Of a DNA stretch of 64,000 nt, positions 1-13,340 are shown piece by piece (positions within the stretch are counted from its first letter, which is position 1; each line of letters starts with the position of its first letter). Source of the stretch: Bombus terrestris (taxonomy: Eukaryota > Arthropoda > Insecta > Hymenoptera > Apidae); contig NC_063278.1 in assembly GCF_910591885.1 (NCBI RefSeq), positions 6,235,501 through 6,299,500 of the forward strand, given 5' to 3'. Made by a program: the position numbers and the translations under genes. The notes under the pieces are model-generated. The model had not been told where the DNA came from and did no database searches. It saw nothing but the letters and a program-made list of their open reading frames with translations.

Positions 1-3000
1 ATCATCAGTCTATTATGACCTAATCTAACCGAACCTAATCCATTTTTAGTGTGTAATAAAGCCATCAACGAATAAAGACGAAAAATGCCAATAATTTTAT
101 TATTTTGTATAGAAAAAATATCAAAGTCTGTGACGAGAACATATCCAAAGATATGCGAAGTCAATAGTGAAACCATTTTTCTATAGCTTTACATCTAGAT
201 ACATCTAGATAATTATAACATCGTAACGTTATATATATTTTGTGGCAAAATTTCTCTGCTCCGAATACAGATCTTAATCTTTCTTCCTTTTTGATCATTA
301 AATGAAGAAACTGTTCGTCTGCTCGAGACAGAATCTCAATTTTCAATCTTTGGCTTTCGTGTCTTCTTTTAAACTGCAGATTCACTGAAATAACTTTTAA
401 AAAAGTTACATGTAAAATAAAAATATAATGCCGGATACAACGAAAAACAAGAGAGAATCGAAGGGAATGTTCATAAAACTTAAGAACAGAGAGACAATAG
501 ACATTCTGGCATGGATAATAATATTATGCGTATCGATCAATGAGTTGGGAACGATGAAAACTGCATATCATTAAATATTCGGTCGGCTTATTACCTATAA
601 ATTTCACCTATAACTTCCTTAATCGAAGAAACTTTCTACCCCTGTACGTGATGGAAATCCGTCAGAAAGATAAGGTAAGAGTACAACTTCTAATGAAATG
701 TTTATGGAAAATCTAAGTACATGCTTCTAGAATTTCTCCGAAACTATAATTCCTCGCAAAGGTATCTGATCTACTTGCACGACAGAAATATATCGTATGT
801 TTTTAATGATACGACCTTTTAATTTTTTAATTTGATGACATAATCCCTTTATTTCATTTTGTTTTTGACGTACTTCAAGATGATTTATGATAAAATAGGA
901 ATTGTCAATCGATATTAAATTATTTGAAAATACGTATTTTTTATCTTACTTAACATTAAACTTAAATTACCTTTACAATATGGACTTCAGTTAACTATAA
1001 AATAACAATTGTTTTCTCAACAAAATACACTTAAGTGCAAAAATATCTACGTTTGTTTGAACATCGAAGTATCCAATGTTCGAAGATAATTTTATCCGAA
1101 TTTTATTATTTACGTAATAAATTAAATACCTGAGATATTTAAAAACATGAAAACATCACCGATCTCACAGTTTTTCGCTCTCTTTTCTCTTTAGCTTTAT
1201 TCTACTCAAAAGATATCTTCTCCAATAGAAATCCGAGTGTTTTCAAGATGGTTACTGAACTAAAAAATTCGATTCAAAAATAAATAGCCCTGCGGAAGAA
1301 AGGAAGAAGCTTTTTCGGGATTTTATCTGTTCCTTTACATTTCCAAGGGCTGTACAACGTGTCAAAGATGAAAAGAACAAGTCTCGAGTACTTCCTCATG
1401 CAAGTTTAATTTAACTGCACCTACGGTATTCTGTATCTCGCGAACGTATTTTCGAAGGGTAGTATTTAGGTTGAAGTATTCGGTTGAAATATTTTAAGAA
1501 ACGTTGTCGTGCACGAAATTTCCTATTGTCTTTCTTGCTTCATCATATTTAATGTTAAAGGTAAAATATCTCGCAGCAAGCATATCGCTTAGATATGTAT
1601 TTCGTACAGTCTCATACGCGAATAAAATGAATTCCTTCTTATACAATATATATACAATATGATACAAAGCATCAAAGATTCGCTGAAAAACTACGGCTAA
1701 GTGTTCGACGCTTCAAAATTCGAGGATAAAAACAGAGTAATAAATGAAAGAAAGATGAAAGTTTTAACGAAGATAAGAAATGGAGGTGGCTCTAGAGTGC
1801 CAGGGTGTTTAAAGGATTTGATGCGTACAGCCAGTGTTGTTAATATTAATCTCTTCTATATATATGATATTCTATATATATAATCTAAATTATAACTTCT
1901 CTAGGGAATAAGTATAATCTAACTGGAGAAATACTGGCACATATATCGGGATTGAGAGATATGGTGGCGAGAGTTTAGTTAATCATGATTTCGACCCCTG
2001 AAAGCATCATCAATTTAATTTCACAGTTAATTAACAAGAAATGGTAATTTCGAATTATATTCAGAGCGCCGGTTTATGAAAAATAATAGTAGTCTAACTT
2101 TGTCGTTTAACAACAGAGAAAAGTTTATTCGTCGTTAAATACCGAATCTCTCGATGATAGTAATTATTCTAGTTAGGAATCGCATAATTTTTTATACATA
2201 TTTTCCTTCCTGTTAAGAGTATAATTATGTTACATTTGCAAAAATTCAGATCAATCTGTTTGAAATCGATTTATCTCGATTAATTTTTAATCCCTCGGTT
2301 CTGAAAACTTTTAATTAAAAAACGCCTCGGGTAACAGATTAATAATAAATTAATAAAAAATCGATCAACGAACTAATAATTGCCAGGGGAAGACATTTTC
2401 CATAGTCCCGAAAAAAAGAACACACTTAGTCCTGAAATGTTTAAGAACATAATTAAACAACGTAAAGATCGACGTCCAATATCCTGAAACAGTGCGATAA
2501 AGAAACTTCGCCAAATTGCATGCAATGTTTATAACGTGTCGTCCTGGAAACGCGTAAGAAAGTGTCCTGACCTGATAAACGCTCCATTCGGTCCTCTAAT
2601 TAAAAAGTTGTACAGGACACAGCCGGTGCAACGTCTTCGCGGCGCTCTTGAATCTTTCATGCGTCACAGGGTACGCTCCATTACGAGAGCAGATGTTCCA
2701 CCTGCGCCCCCCCCCCCCAAAAAAAAAGCGAATATCAACGGAAAAACAAGGTTGTTCCCTCGTGAACGGCCTCTCCAAGAAGATTGATAGCTCTTTGGAA
2801 TACAAAACGATTCCTCCTTTCGACAACCCAAACGTCATGGTTACTGCTGCTTTGCATCTGACGATGTCAACTATGCCAATGTGATCTCTCGGTGGTTGAT
2901 CTTTTTTCGAGTTTATGATTTATTTCGAAGTTTCGAGTAGGTAATAAAAAAGAACAAATTTTTGATGACTTAACTTTCCTTTTATTGTATTTCTTAATCG

Positions 3001-4800
3001 ATATATATATATCGTGAATATTTATAGATATTCATATTTTTATGAGCACACCGTGCTTTTATACGACGTTGACTTTTGTCTTTTTTAAATGGGCACTGAC
3101 AGAGAAATACGAGCGGACGTAAAAACCATAATACCGATTATAATTCTAATCAATACTCATTACAATAGGAGCAGAACGTACGAAGAAGCAAAAACGCTAA
3201 CTATGCTTTTCTTGCTATGAAAGAATAAAGGAAGAAAAAGAAAATAAACGGAGACAAAATGGGCGAGTGAAGAGAAAGGAAAAATGAACGAGCGTCTGTC
3301 ATTAGCTAAAGATGAAATCGGTGTGTCTGCTGCCGAAAAATATGTTTTCTTTACCTTGCCATTCTGAAAAAAGGAAAAGGATAAAAAGATTAATCACGAA
3401 AAGAGGAAAGAAGAAAAGAAGATCATTTAAGATCGTTAAGATATTAATCCATCTGATTCAATGTTGCTCGAAATAATTTGATAAATCATTGGATAAATTA
3501 CTAAATTGTACAAGAAAGTTCGTTTGGCTTCTGGTGATACGTTTTGAATACTATTATAAAATTATTACTTGGAGTGGACATACGAGTAATACGAATAAAT
3601 ATTAATTATAATTGCATCATTTAATGATAAGAATAAAGGCAAAACGGATATTATGAGTTAATATTTTAATGAAAGAGTTATTCGTCAATACATACATCAG
3701 ATTATTGACTTCTTTCGTGACACAGCGAAAATTATTGTTAATTTTGCTCGTGTTTACAACATTTCAGATTATTCAGATTATTGAAATATTTTATTAATAT
3801 TGAAATATCGTTTGTTTTAATATCTGAAAATATCTTTCATAAGTAATCATTAAATAATTTCAAGAATGTACGTATATCTAAAATTTTTTACGAAAAAGCT
3901 TCGTTACACATATTCTTTTCTTTTTTTTAATTCTCGTGATGATTAAGCTGAAGAAAATGAGAGACTGAAAAGCAAAATTATTTCATCATACTAATGCAGT
4001 ATGCAGAGGAAAGAAAAATACGAGAAGAATGAAACAAAAGTGGCTGGTGATTCGAAATCCTTGGCTGATAGTTGTTAGGAAAAAGAGGAGGAGGAGATAA
4101 GTAAGTTAGAATGGAGGATAATAAAAACGGAAGAACTCGAAGTAACGAGTAACCTCGAACTAATTTAACGCAGGTGACGCTAAGCTTTTAATCATTGAAA
4201 CAGAGACAGGAGAAATAGCTGAGAAAAAGGAGCAATCTCGTAACAAGAATTAAGCCAAAAGACGAACATATGTATTCCATTAATAGTGAACTTTCAGTGA
4301 ACAGAGATTAACGAAGTTTTTATCAAAATAATAAAGGAAATTAAAACTATTGGGCGAGGCTAAGTTATTCGATATTTAAATTAATTCGTCGATGATTTAG
4401 TAAAATCTAATTCCTAGTAACTGGACTAAAGATTTATGCAACTTTATATTTCCACGAACAGAGGTAAAATTATAAAGAGTACGAGTGCTTTCTGTACTTT
4501 ATATGTTTTTGCATACCATGACCAGTATATTTTTCTACCTTTAAATTTCGCGTAAATATATACAAATTCACGATCTATGTATAGTGTACATACAAAGTAT
4601 ACACGAACGATGAATGATGGGAAGTTTCCTATAGTGAGTGTTGAAATACTTTCGTGAGTCGGTTCATGTATGTATATACCACTCTAGTGAAATAAATAAA
4701 CTTCGCTAGAAGAATTCGCCCACGGTTGCGAATTTTACTTTAGAAAAATTGAAAATGTTGAAAACGTCGAGCGATTCTCCATAGAATTCGATAGACAAAA
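1..4800. other. No supported gene; AT-rich intergenic or intronic DNA
   Basis: I see no open frame with recognisable protein content, no RNA gene and no intact mobile element. Short open frames on both strands have no family resemblance and no consistent splice sites. Purine-rich patches occur near 3220-3430 and 4060-4250. The stretch could be intergenic or part of a large intron of a gene off the left edge. Confidence 0.6.
2707..2727. repeat. Paired homopolymer tract C12-A9
   Basis: Twelve C residues are followed directly by nine A residues, within a locally GC-richer patch (2530-2850). This is a simple-sequence tract whose length should be treated with caution in any assembly. Confidence 0.85.
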
Positions 4801-5018
4801 GCTGTGGAGGAATTTAGAGTAAAAGGGAGAGAGAGTAGAGGCGAGAGATACAAACTCAGGCTTCGGGTAATGATTACTCCAGCAAGCTCATGGGGGATTT
4901 TAATAAGGAAACGAGAGCTTATTCATATACCCTCATGGCGCAAGCGCCAGAAAGCCACCTGTAGCCCCAGCTTCCAATCAATACATCACAGACGCATATC
5001 GTGCAGCTTTCCAGGTAG

Positions 5019-5237
5019 CAATGTGCATACATGTATATACGTAAGCAGGCACGGATCCATTCTGCGAAGCCAGAAATCGCCTGTTGCTGTTGTCCACGTT
5101 CTGCCAACCATAGTGATTTCGATTGCGATCATTTCAACTCCCTCAGGCATCTCCGATCTCTCAAAAGCAACTCGAAGGAATTGGATCCATACATTGACAA
5201 TCTCGCTTTCTACGACCATCCATGCTATGATCCATAG
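5019..5237 (+). other. Candidate isolated coding exon, unidentified
   Basis: This is an open frame of about 70 codons ending in TAG at 5235-5237. It lies in a GC-richer patch (about 4900-5240), and many of its third positions end in C in the two-fold boxes, which is unusual for this AT-rich DNA. The translated tail is acidic and aromatic, ending around LDPYIDNLAFYDHPCYDP. There is no good start codon context, and the possible acceptors (AG at 5017-5018 or 5045-5046) have weak pyrimidine tracts. I do not recognise the protein. It may be the last exon of a gene lying to the left, a pseudogene piece, or chance. Overlapping open frames on the other strand weaken the case. Confidence 0.22.
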
Positions 5238-5320
5238 TCATATTCCAGCAAATCAATGTAGGTCACCGTTTAAAATCGGTCGTACCGAATATTACAACTT
5301 CGAAAGTAAATACAGTACGT

Positions 5321-5403
5321 TCTCTCTCTTTCTTTCCCTCTCTCTGTCCGTTTGTCTGTCCGTCAGTCTGTCTCTCTCTCTCTCTTTCTCTCGCTTTCTT
5401 TCG
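5321..5403. repeat. Pyrimidine (TC)-rich simple repeat
   Basis: Interrupted CT/TCTG microsatellite. It creates an artificial open frame rich in Ser, Leu and Phe that should not be read as coding. Confidence 0.85.
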
Positions 5404-5449
5404 TTCTTTACGAATGTTGTAATGCTATTCAGTATTTGCTAATCCCTTT

Positions 5450-8400
5450 CCTGTAGAGAAAAGGCAGCTTGTCCTTGCTCAATGGTTAATCGATATTTTC
5501 CTGTTACTACCGAAAAGCAATAGTGGGAATTGTTGTATTAATCGTCGAATTTAGGAGTATTAAAGTTCATCGCAGAGACAAATATAAGCTTCTTAACGCC
5601 TCTAATATATGTATGTCATTATAGCCTAATATCAGTTGACTTTATACGGTAAAGCCATTACCTATTATGCACTTGAAAGTTCCTAACCATTTTTTTAGAA
5701 AATAATAAAAGCTATTTAACTGAAAATTGTAAAATTCTAAAAAAGGAGTTTACAACCTTGTAACTTCTCAGTTCACCAATGTTGCTGTGAATTATTGTGC
5801 AACAGTGCCCTGATTTTTATATTCTACCATAAGCATAATACATCGTCTGCGTAACTATGTAAATGTCTATTCGATCGTGCTACGAATCTCAAGTTTGTAT
5901 TCTTAGGATCTCATTTTCTTAATTCATATGCCAAGAGATTAATTTTATTATCAAAATTTTTGGTACTAGCCAAGGTTAGTATCAGAAAATAACACGATTA
6001 GTTTAATGTTTCAGCATTCAAACGATCAACTTCGATAGAATTGATCAATTTGATTTCAATGTGTATCTCTATGTCATATAATATTAAAAAAATTAATAAA
6101 TATAGCAAATGAAAAAAATTCACGCAGCGTAGAACTTCGAAACTTCTGAAATCAACGCGTGAATGAATCATAAATATTGAAGGATTCATAAGAGGATTGC
6201 GCTACATGCATTTATCGTTCGCGAAACAGCTTAATGGAAACATTACTTGGATTCGTGTAGTATCAGTGGAGAATTTATAATATATGGTTATATCCTGTCT
6301 ATAATCGGACGAGTGATAATTATATGCGTTGCCCGATGGAATGAGAGAAACAACGGTTTCACTTGAAAAATTTGTTATACCGATAGGTTCCTATTTACGA
6401 GGCGAAATTTATCAAAACCTCACCGCGTAAAACCGTTTTAATGATAATATGATTTATGGATCAGCGCAGAATAAATTGAAAAATAAAGCGAAAGGGGAAA
6501 CAGCGTTACCGCGTATCGAATGTGTTTCACGCGTGTTCTCGTATGAAAAAATAAAAATCGTTTCATCGACGATGAAATAATTAATCGAGTCGCGAAAGCT
6601 ATGTTTTTATCCGCGTAGAAATCAATAACAGCGAAGAAAGTCTCCTTTATACTGTGAGTATGAGTCGCTCTTAAAAGGATTTGGCAGGATCGAAAGAAAA
6701 ACTACGACGACTCGGTCTTCTTTTGTACCTATACAGTTAGCCTATATCTCTGACAAATATTTCATTTCACGTATAATCTAAGTTTACGAGACTTCTTTAT
6801 TAAATCACTCAAAATGCTTCGAAAGGAATTCTTCGTACTATTGGCGATGATGATAACCATTTTTATTCATATTTCAAATACATTTTTTTAAGAACGCTGT
6901 GTATTATATGTATAGTATAATAAACGAAGTCTAGTTTCAATCCATTCATCCACATACAGATCTTTAAAACGATCGAAGATATCATTTTCGTGATATATCT
7001 TTGAAATTGTTTGCGTACGTATGGTAAGGTAAATATTTCGTAGAACAGACTATACGCTGAACGACTTTTAAAACGACTCATGAAGGGGTAGTCAATTCAA
7101 CCCAGCCCATAATACAACAACCCCTCGAAGAAAATTCTCCACGAGATCGTTTTTTTTTTCACAGCTCCCTTAAGGTTCTTCCCTAGCCTCTTTGTTGGCC
7201 TCATCTTCGCGTAGATCGACATCACTGCCGGTCGGATGTGTTCATAATGGAAATACGACAGAATCAGCGATCAGGATCTCGAATGTCATCTCGACGATGT
7301 TCAGAGAAAAGCTCAGAAATAATCTGTGCGCTCTTGGATTTACGTCGTTTCAAGACTTCATGGTTCTCTTTGGTACTTTTAACTCTGAAATTGTCAGAAG
7401 TACCTACACACATCATAAGTATATAAATCTTTCATTTGTTTTAAAATATAAGCGGATCGATAGTTTGTGGATTTTCATACATTCCACTGACTAATTTAGT
7501 GTCTATTCGAATGTTCTGATTCATAATATTGGGATCTTTGGATTTATTCGTTTTTCAGTTGGTTTTAGCAGTATTTTTTTTTTTCAAAATGTTTGGTAAG
7601 CAGAGTTCAAAGGATTTAGAACATCTTACATTTTTAACAAAATTTCAGTATCTGATTAAATATTATTAATACGAGCATCTACGCGTAATAATACGTGTAG
7701 AGGAAGGATTTGAAGCTAATATCTGCGAGACAAGTCAATGTATATTGCACAGATAGACTCTCTAAGGAGTTAAAGTTACCACATACGTTCTATAGTTCTA
7801 TGGCAGACACCTATGAAAGAGTTGTACAATGACGCGCGTAAAATCGACTAGCGATTTATCACGGTCATTTTTCACTTAGGGATGAAAGTTTCTATTGACT
7901 GGTTAGCTCGATAAATGAGTGATATATGGGAGCAGATTAATGGAGTTTCCAGATTTTTCTTATTCGTTGTAAAATAAGTTGTTTAAATAAATTATACCTG
8001 GCTAGATTTTTCCGTGTGAGAAGTCGTTCTTTTACATCGAATCTTGATTGCCTCAACACGTTCGATGCCGGTGGCTTTGAACAAAACTCTCCAAAATGAG
8101 CAACAACTTGTTTGCATTTATAATAAAAAAATAAGTGGACTAGTCGATATAGGAATAAAAAGGATCGTTCTGGACAATTTTTATTCAAAAATAAGTCGTG
8201 ACATACACGTTATTTAATCGGGCAACCGTAATAATTCTGATGTCGTACGTCCATGTAACATAACATGTACGTTTTCCGAGTAAAATAGCGTTTTAGTTAA
8301 AACTTCATAAAGATAAACACACAGAAGGTAATTATATCTGTTTCAAGAATGAGACAGTTATATAACGTATGTATTATATGATAGAAATAAACGTTATTCA

Positions 8401-11400
8401 TATTTGTAGACCAAAACCGACAAAATATGACACACGCAAAATATAAAAATGTTAATAAAATATGAGAATATGTTGATATATATAATTAAAACAAAAATTG
8501 TTTAAAGTAATATAAATCATACGTGACGACAATTTTTTAGATACTCTACCAAATATAAACCTGCATTATCTCTGCAGTCACTGCTTTGCTGACTGTTATC
8601 TAAAAATTGTCTGAAAATACTGATGACATACATGTGTTGTCATGCGACGAGATACTGCATGGCATATATGCTATGCCACTGCTCTCGAATGTGTTAAATA
8701 AACGCTGTTTATTTTTGATGTTATACGATTGTATAATAATATATTGATTTAATACAGTCTTATTATTAGGTAGTTTCTACTCTCCTGTTTCCAATTAGTA
8801 GATCTAATTACATGAGAACATTCACAGCCTAGTAATCAGTTAATAAATTATTTTACAAAATTGCCCCAATGTTTCGAATGAATATCCGGCAAAACAAAGT
8901 CAAAAAATAGTTCATTCATTGCCTACCCTGTATACGTGGTACGATGCAACCTTCTTGGCAGCCCTTATTTTATTAATAACACCGCGTGTGCGCTGTAGAA
9001 TTAAAGTAAAACGTAAACATTGATAGCGTCGTCGACGAGAACCGTGGCTACGGCTCCTGTAAAATTTTCACAGTCGTGTTTGCTATTTGTGCAAACCAAA
9101 CGCGAGTACAAATCGTTAAAACGACGACGGAGATAGGACTTTTAATGTTTTAAACTGATGTAATAACAGTGTAGCGAACAACGGAATTCGACGGAAGCCG
9201 AATTCTTAGAAAAATATTTTCCTTTAATCGAAGCCTCTGCTATATATATTTAAAAAATTCAGCTTTACTTGGTGATAAAATTCTTTCGCTCTTTTTAGTT
9301 AAAAAATGGGATATACGAAGATTGAGAAGGAATTTTATGAGAAAAAAATTGATCGATGGAGAATTGAGCATTTTTGTTCGAATTTAATAATTTTACGTTT
9401 AACCAAATCATCAAATCCTATTCGTTCCAATAACGATATTTGTAAGATTATTTCTCGTAGGATTAACATTTCCCTATTAAAAATTCAATTAAATTTATAA
9501 TTATTTTGCGTTTTTTAAGGTTCAAATCTGTGTACTTTAACGTAAATTATATTGAAAGGAGGAGAATTTGTTGGTAAAAAAATTGGGTCAAGATGGAATT
9601 AGTTTATTTAGAATAACAGACCTTGTAATTTATGATTTTAAGATAATTTTTTCGGTTAAAAAGTATCAGGTCAAGGCTAATAAAAGCTATTATATGAAAA
9701 TCAAGGAAAATAGAAACACAAGAAAATTTCTTTGCATCTATAATTGAACTATGGAATGCAATACAGTAGTCTCGCTAATGAGCCAAAAAGATTCGTGCTT
9801 CTCCTGACACATAAATTAAACTAAATTAAAGTAAATTAAAAAAGTATTATCTATAGAATCGTTCGGTATACTGTCGGAAGATCATATTAAAATAAGTAGA
9901 AAATTACTGTTCTCTCTTGTGAAAAAAATGTAATGGTACTTTATAGAATTCTAATGAACTTCTCGACCTACTTGCGAATATTCAACCTACACAATTTCTC
10001 TTCAATTCATCATGTTGGCCGATATGCACCCTTTTATAGATTAAAGAGAAAGCTTCTTTATGCAGGTTTACACATCACACGTTGGTTTCATATTGAAATA
10101 GTATGTAATTTCCGTTTCTGTCCTTTTCCTTTTCCAATGTGACCCCTGAAATAATAAAACATTCATTAAGAATCTTATTACCGAAGCGTAATCATTCAAT
10201 TGCACTTTAACAACTCCTTTAACCATTTCTACAATTTCTATGACAAACTTTGTTACATTTATGCTGCATCTTTACATATAGAATTTTGAAACAGCAAAGT
10301 GTAAGGTTTTAATCGTCTGCATATAGCGTTCAGTGAGAAGATTAAAAATAAAAAATGATATTATTATGTTGTATTAAAAGAGCATTGCATAAGTTATAAA
10401 TAAAGGTATAATTAACGGGAGAGACATGGGGGAAACACGAAACATCATTTTCATTTCACAATTTGAATATAACATTCGCATATATGAATTATGAAATTAA
10501 ATGTTACTGCCTTGTTTCATATTGTATGACATACAAACGTTTCTTACTCAACTACCTGATAATAAATGCAATTTTCTCTGTACATTTCAAGTTTTCTTTC
10601 AAACTTTATCAATACAATCATGATAATCCTGTCTCATTACAGTGATATTAAAATTTCAAACAAATTTCACATAACATAATAATATATTTATAAACTGTTC
10701 CTATAGACGTCCAAATATTGTTATGAGCTACTATAATTCCATTTTCTAAGATTATCGTATCCTCTCTTAGCTATCACTTTTAAAATTCTCTTTCATCTGC
10801 CGCTATAAATTGCGTGTTTATTCAATTTCGATCCTTGCCTGTACCAAAACCGCGTACATATCCCAAGGTGTGCATATAAAAGCAAATATTCACCGTGGCT
10901 TGATATACGACACTCAAAGTATCAACGAAGATGGGATATAGAATCGAACGTCGCAATATCTGCTTTAGCCACCATTGAGAACCATGCATACGAACTTTTA
11001 TGCTTTCAGATTCTAATATCGGTCACGGATGATTCCACGGAAAAAGATAAAATTAGAATATGACGTTTGTCCTTCCTAGAGAATTGACACGTTTGAAATA
11101 TCAGTACTATTTCACGTAAATTTTCACGGACATTGGACGCTTCCATCGAATTTCCTTTCTCGAATTTCTTTTTTTCATACGTTATATCGAAATGCAAATG
11201 CTTTTTTTTTAAGTTGTCGAAAGGATATTTTATTGTTCAATTTTCATTGAAAATTGTTCGTCGATAGTCGTCGTCCCAATGAAAGAGAAACAAATGGAAG
11301 GACGCGTAAACAGCAAGGAAAGACTACGCAGGATAGTCTTTAAAGCAAACTCGACTCATGCTTTTTATATTTCTCGCGATGGAAAAAAGTAAAAAGGATG

Positions 11401-12780
11401 ATATACGCCAGTGGACAAAAGGATATGTAAAAAACTTTCAAAAACAAAATGCAAAAATTTCCAAAATCAAACGCTTCGAAGAATATTTTTTCATCGAATT
11501 AAACTTTCAACGTGTGAAATAAAGTCATTCTTTGGTGGAACAGGAAAGAAACAAAAAAAACGACATGTCACTGAACAAAATGGGGTGCGATAGAATTCCA
11601 AGAAATAAAGAAAAATATAAATTGTACAAATACAATAAACAAAAATATGTTTCTTCAACCAATTGAACTTGCTAGATTCGAAACCAAATGCACACACGAG
11701 CACACCACATATTTGTGTTATATTTCTCGGCTCGATAAAAGAGGAACGAAAGGATTGAAGAAAAGCGTCTGTATAAGATTTCTGCCAAACAAAACCTAAG
11801 AATTTTTAGGGTCGAGAATCCTTACCAAATATCATTCAAATATAACGTTAAAATAATGATTTGCATACATGTAGGTTCCTACTCTGCTTATGGTTTACGT
11901 ACGCCTATTCTACTTACGGTTTACGTAGATTCAGTTCGACCAGAGGAATCAAAATAAATTGCCTCTGAGACGAACAAGTTGACCTAACCCAACTAGAGAG
12001 AATGACTGCGTCGAATAAAAGCTCATGTCAAAACAATATGCCACCAAAAAAGGCACGCGGACGTTACGATCACTCGACTCTACCGCACAGAGCCAAACTT
12101 CGATCGAATGGGAATAAAACAACGAGAAAATCGACTAACTAAAAAAAAAAAGAGATAAAAAAGAATAGTCATCCGCATAGAATAACGCACAATGCTTCGT
12201 TAAGATATAATAGACAATCGTACGGGCCTGTTACACGCGATATCGCGCTATAACATCTCGATATCTATCCAGTTGGAGATTGATATCGATGGGATCAAAG
12301 TTTCAAGCGTTCTAAGCTTCGAATCGCGTTATAAGCGACTTTTTCGTTACATAGACACATTCGAAACTTAGGAATCTTGAAAGTTTTCGTGAATCTTGAA
12401 AATGTGGAACGTCTTAGACGCCTTAAAAATCTTGGAAGTGTTGGAATTCTTGGGGATGATTCTTATGAGGATGATTTCTATATTGAGGAAGTATAGAGCG
12501 TGGATTTTTTTCTTCTTTTTTTCTTTTCTTCTTCTTATTTCCGTTCCTGTCATGTATGATATATCACGCCATATGAGCGAGCGTGCGTGCGTGCAATTGT
12601 GATTCCATATAATCCAGTCGAGTTTTTCTATTCGATTCACTTATTACACGCGATACATTAACATATTCGTCTTATAAAGACACTCTGAATTATTATTTCA
12701 ACGCACAGCACGTCTCAGAAACCTTGATAAATTTCTCTCAAATTCTTGAGAGTTTCGTTTGTAATACACGTTACGAGCAC
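5450..12780. other. No supported gene
   Basis: AT-rich DNA with only short open frames that have no recognisable protein. The longest, around 7192-7494, has no homology I can name. A consensus TATA-like sequence TATAAAAG lies at 10875-10882, upstream of a 15-codon ATG frame at 10931. Nothing else supports a gene here. A short imperfect direct repeat containing GGTTTACGTA lies at 11880-11935. Confidence 0.55.
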
Positions 12781-13340
12781 GTAAAAGGTGGACCACGATG
12801 CAGAAACGGGCATCGTTAACCGCGTTAATATCCGTTTCCAGGGGCAGTCGCGCAAGGTCCACCGTTCTACCGTGCTACTTGATGACGAGGGAAGGGTCTA
12901 TATCTAAATATAACGTTCTGGGAAGGGCTCGTCGGTTTGCGCGGAGCGAACCTGGATAATATCGATTTTTCCCGCCTCTGTACGCCTCTACCAGGCGAGC
13001 TTTCGGCTCTCTGCTTATCTACCGTAGATAGCAGTATTTTACCGTGGTCTCTGCTCGAGTTCTGGCGGCGATCCAGCCCTAATAACAACATACGGTAATT
13101 ATAACCAGACGATTTATTACGGGTTCTCGCGTTTTATGTACGCGAGCCACGATTTGATAAGGTGTCCTCCTCTTTTTGATTTAAATTTCTGAGCTACGTG
13201 CGTGCACATTGTCCCAAGCAGTTGCGAAAGGGAGAAGGCTATGGAAGTCACAGAAACCTGATATACGTCCTCCACTTCCGGTGATGCTAACAAATGCCTT
13301 CCGGGAGAGTAGGCGCTGCGGTGTTATGAAAATATTGCCA
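12780..13340. promoter_or_regulatory. GC-richer island, candidate cis-regulatory block
   Basis: Base composition rises clearly above the flanks for about 550 bp. Within it, GGTGGACC at 12787-12794 is repeated in inverted form as GGTCCACC at 12856-12863. A 7-bp-arm palindrome (TATCTAC, one base, GTAGATA) lies at 13016-13030. No coding frame is convincing. Enhancer, distal promoter or noncoding exon are all possible; the assignment is inference. Confidence 0.25.

Noticed and set aside
4804..5442. 212-codon open frame on the plus strand
   Set aside because: It begins at GTG, and its C-terminal third is a translated CT microsatellite. The rest has no family resemblance. Several other frames are open over the same interval, so length reflects composition.
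10875..10978. TATAAAAG followed by a 15-codon ATG frame
   Set aside because: A TATA-like octamer is common in AT-rich DNA, and the peptide is too short and featureless to call a gene.
12046..12062. Match to the first part of miR-124 (AAGGCACGCGG)
   Set aside because: Only 11 bases agree; the rest of the mature sequence and any hairpin partner are absent.
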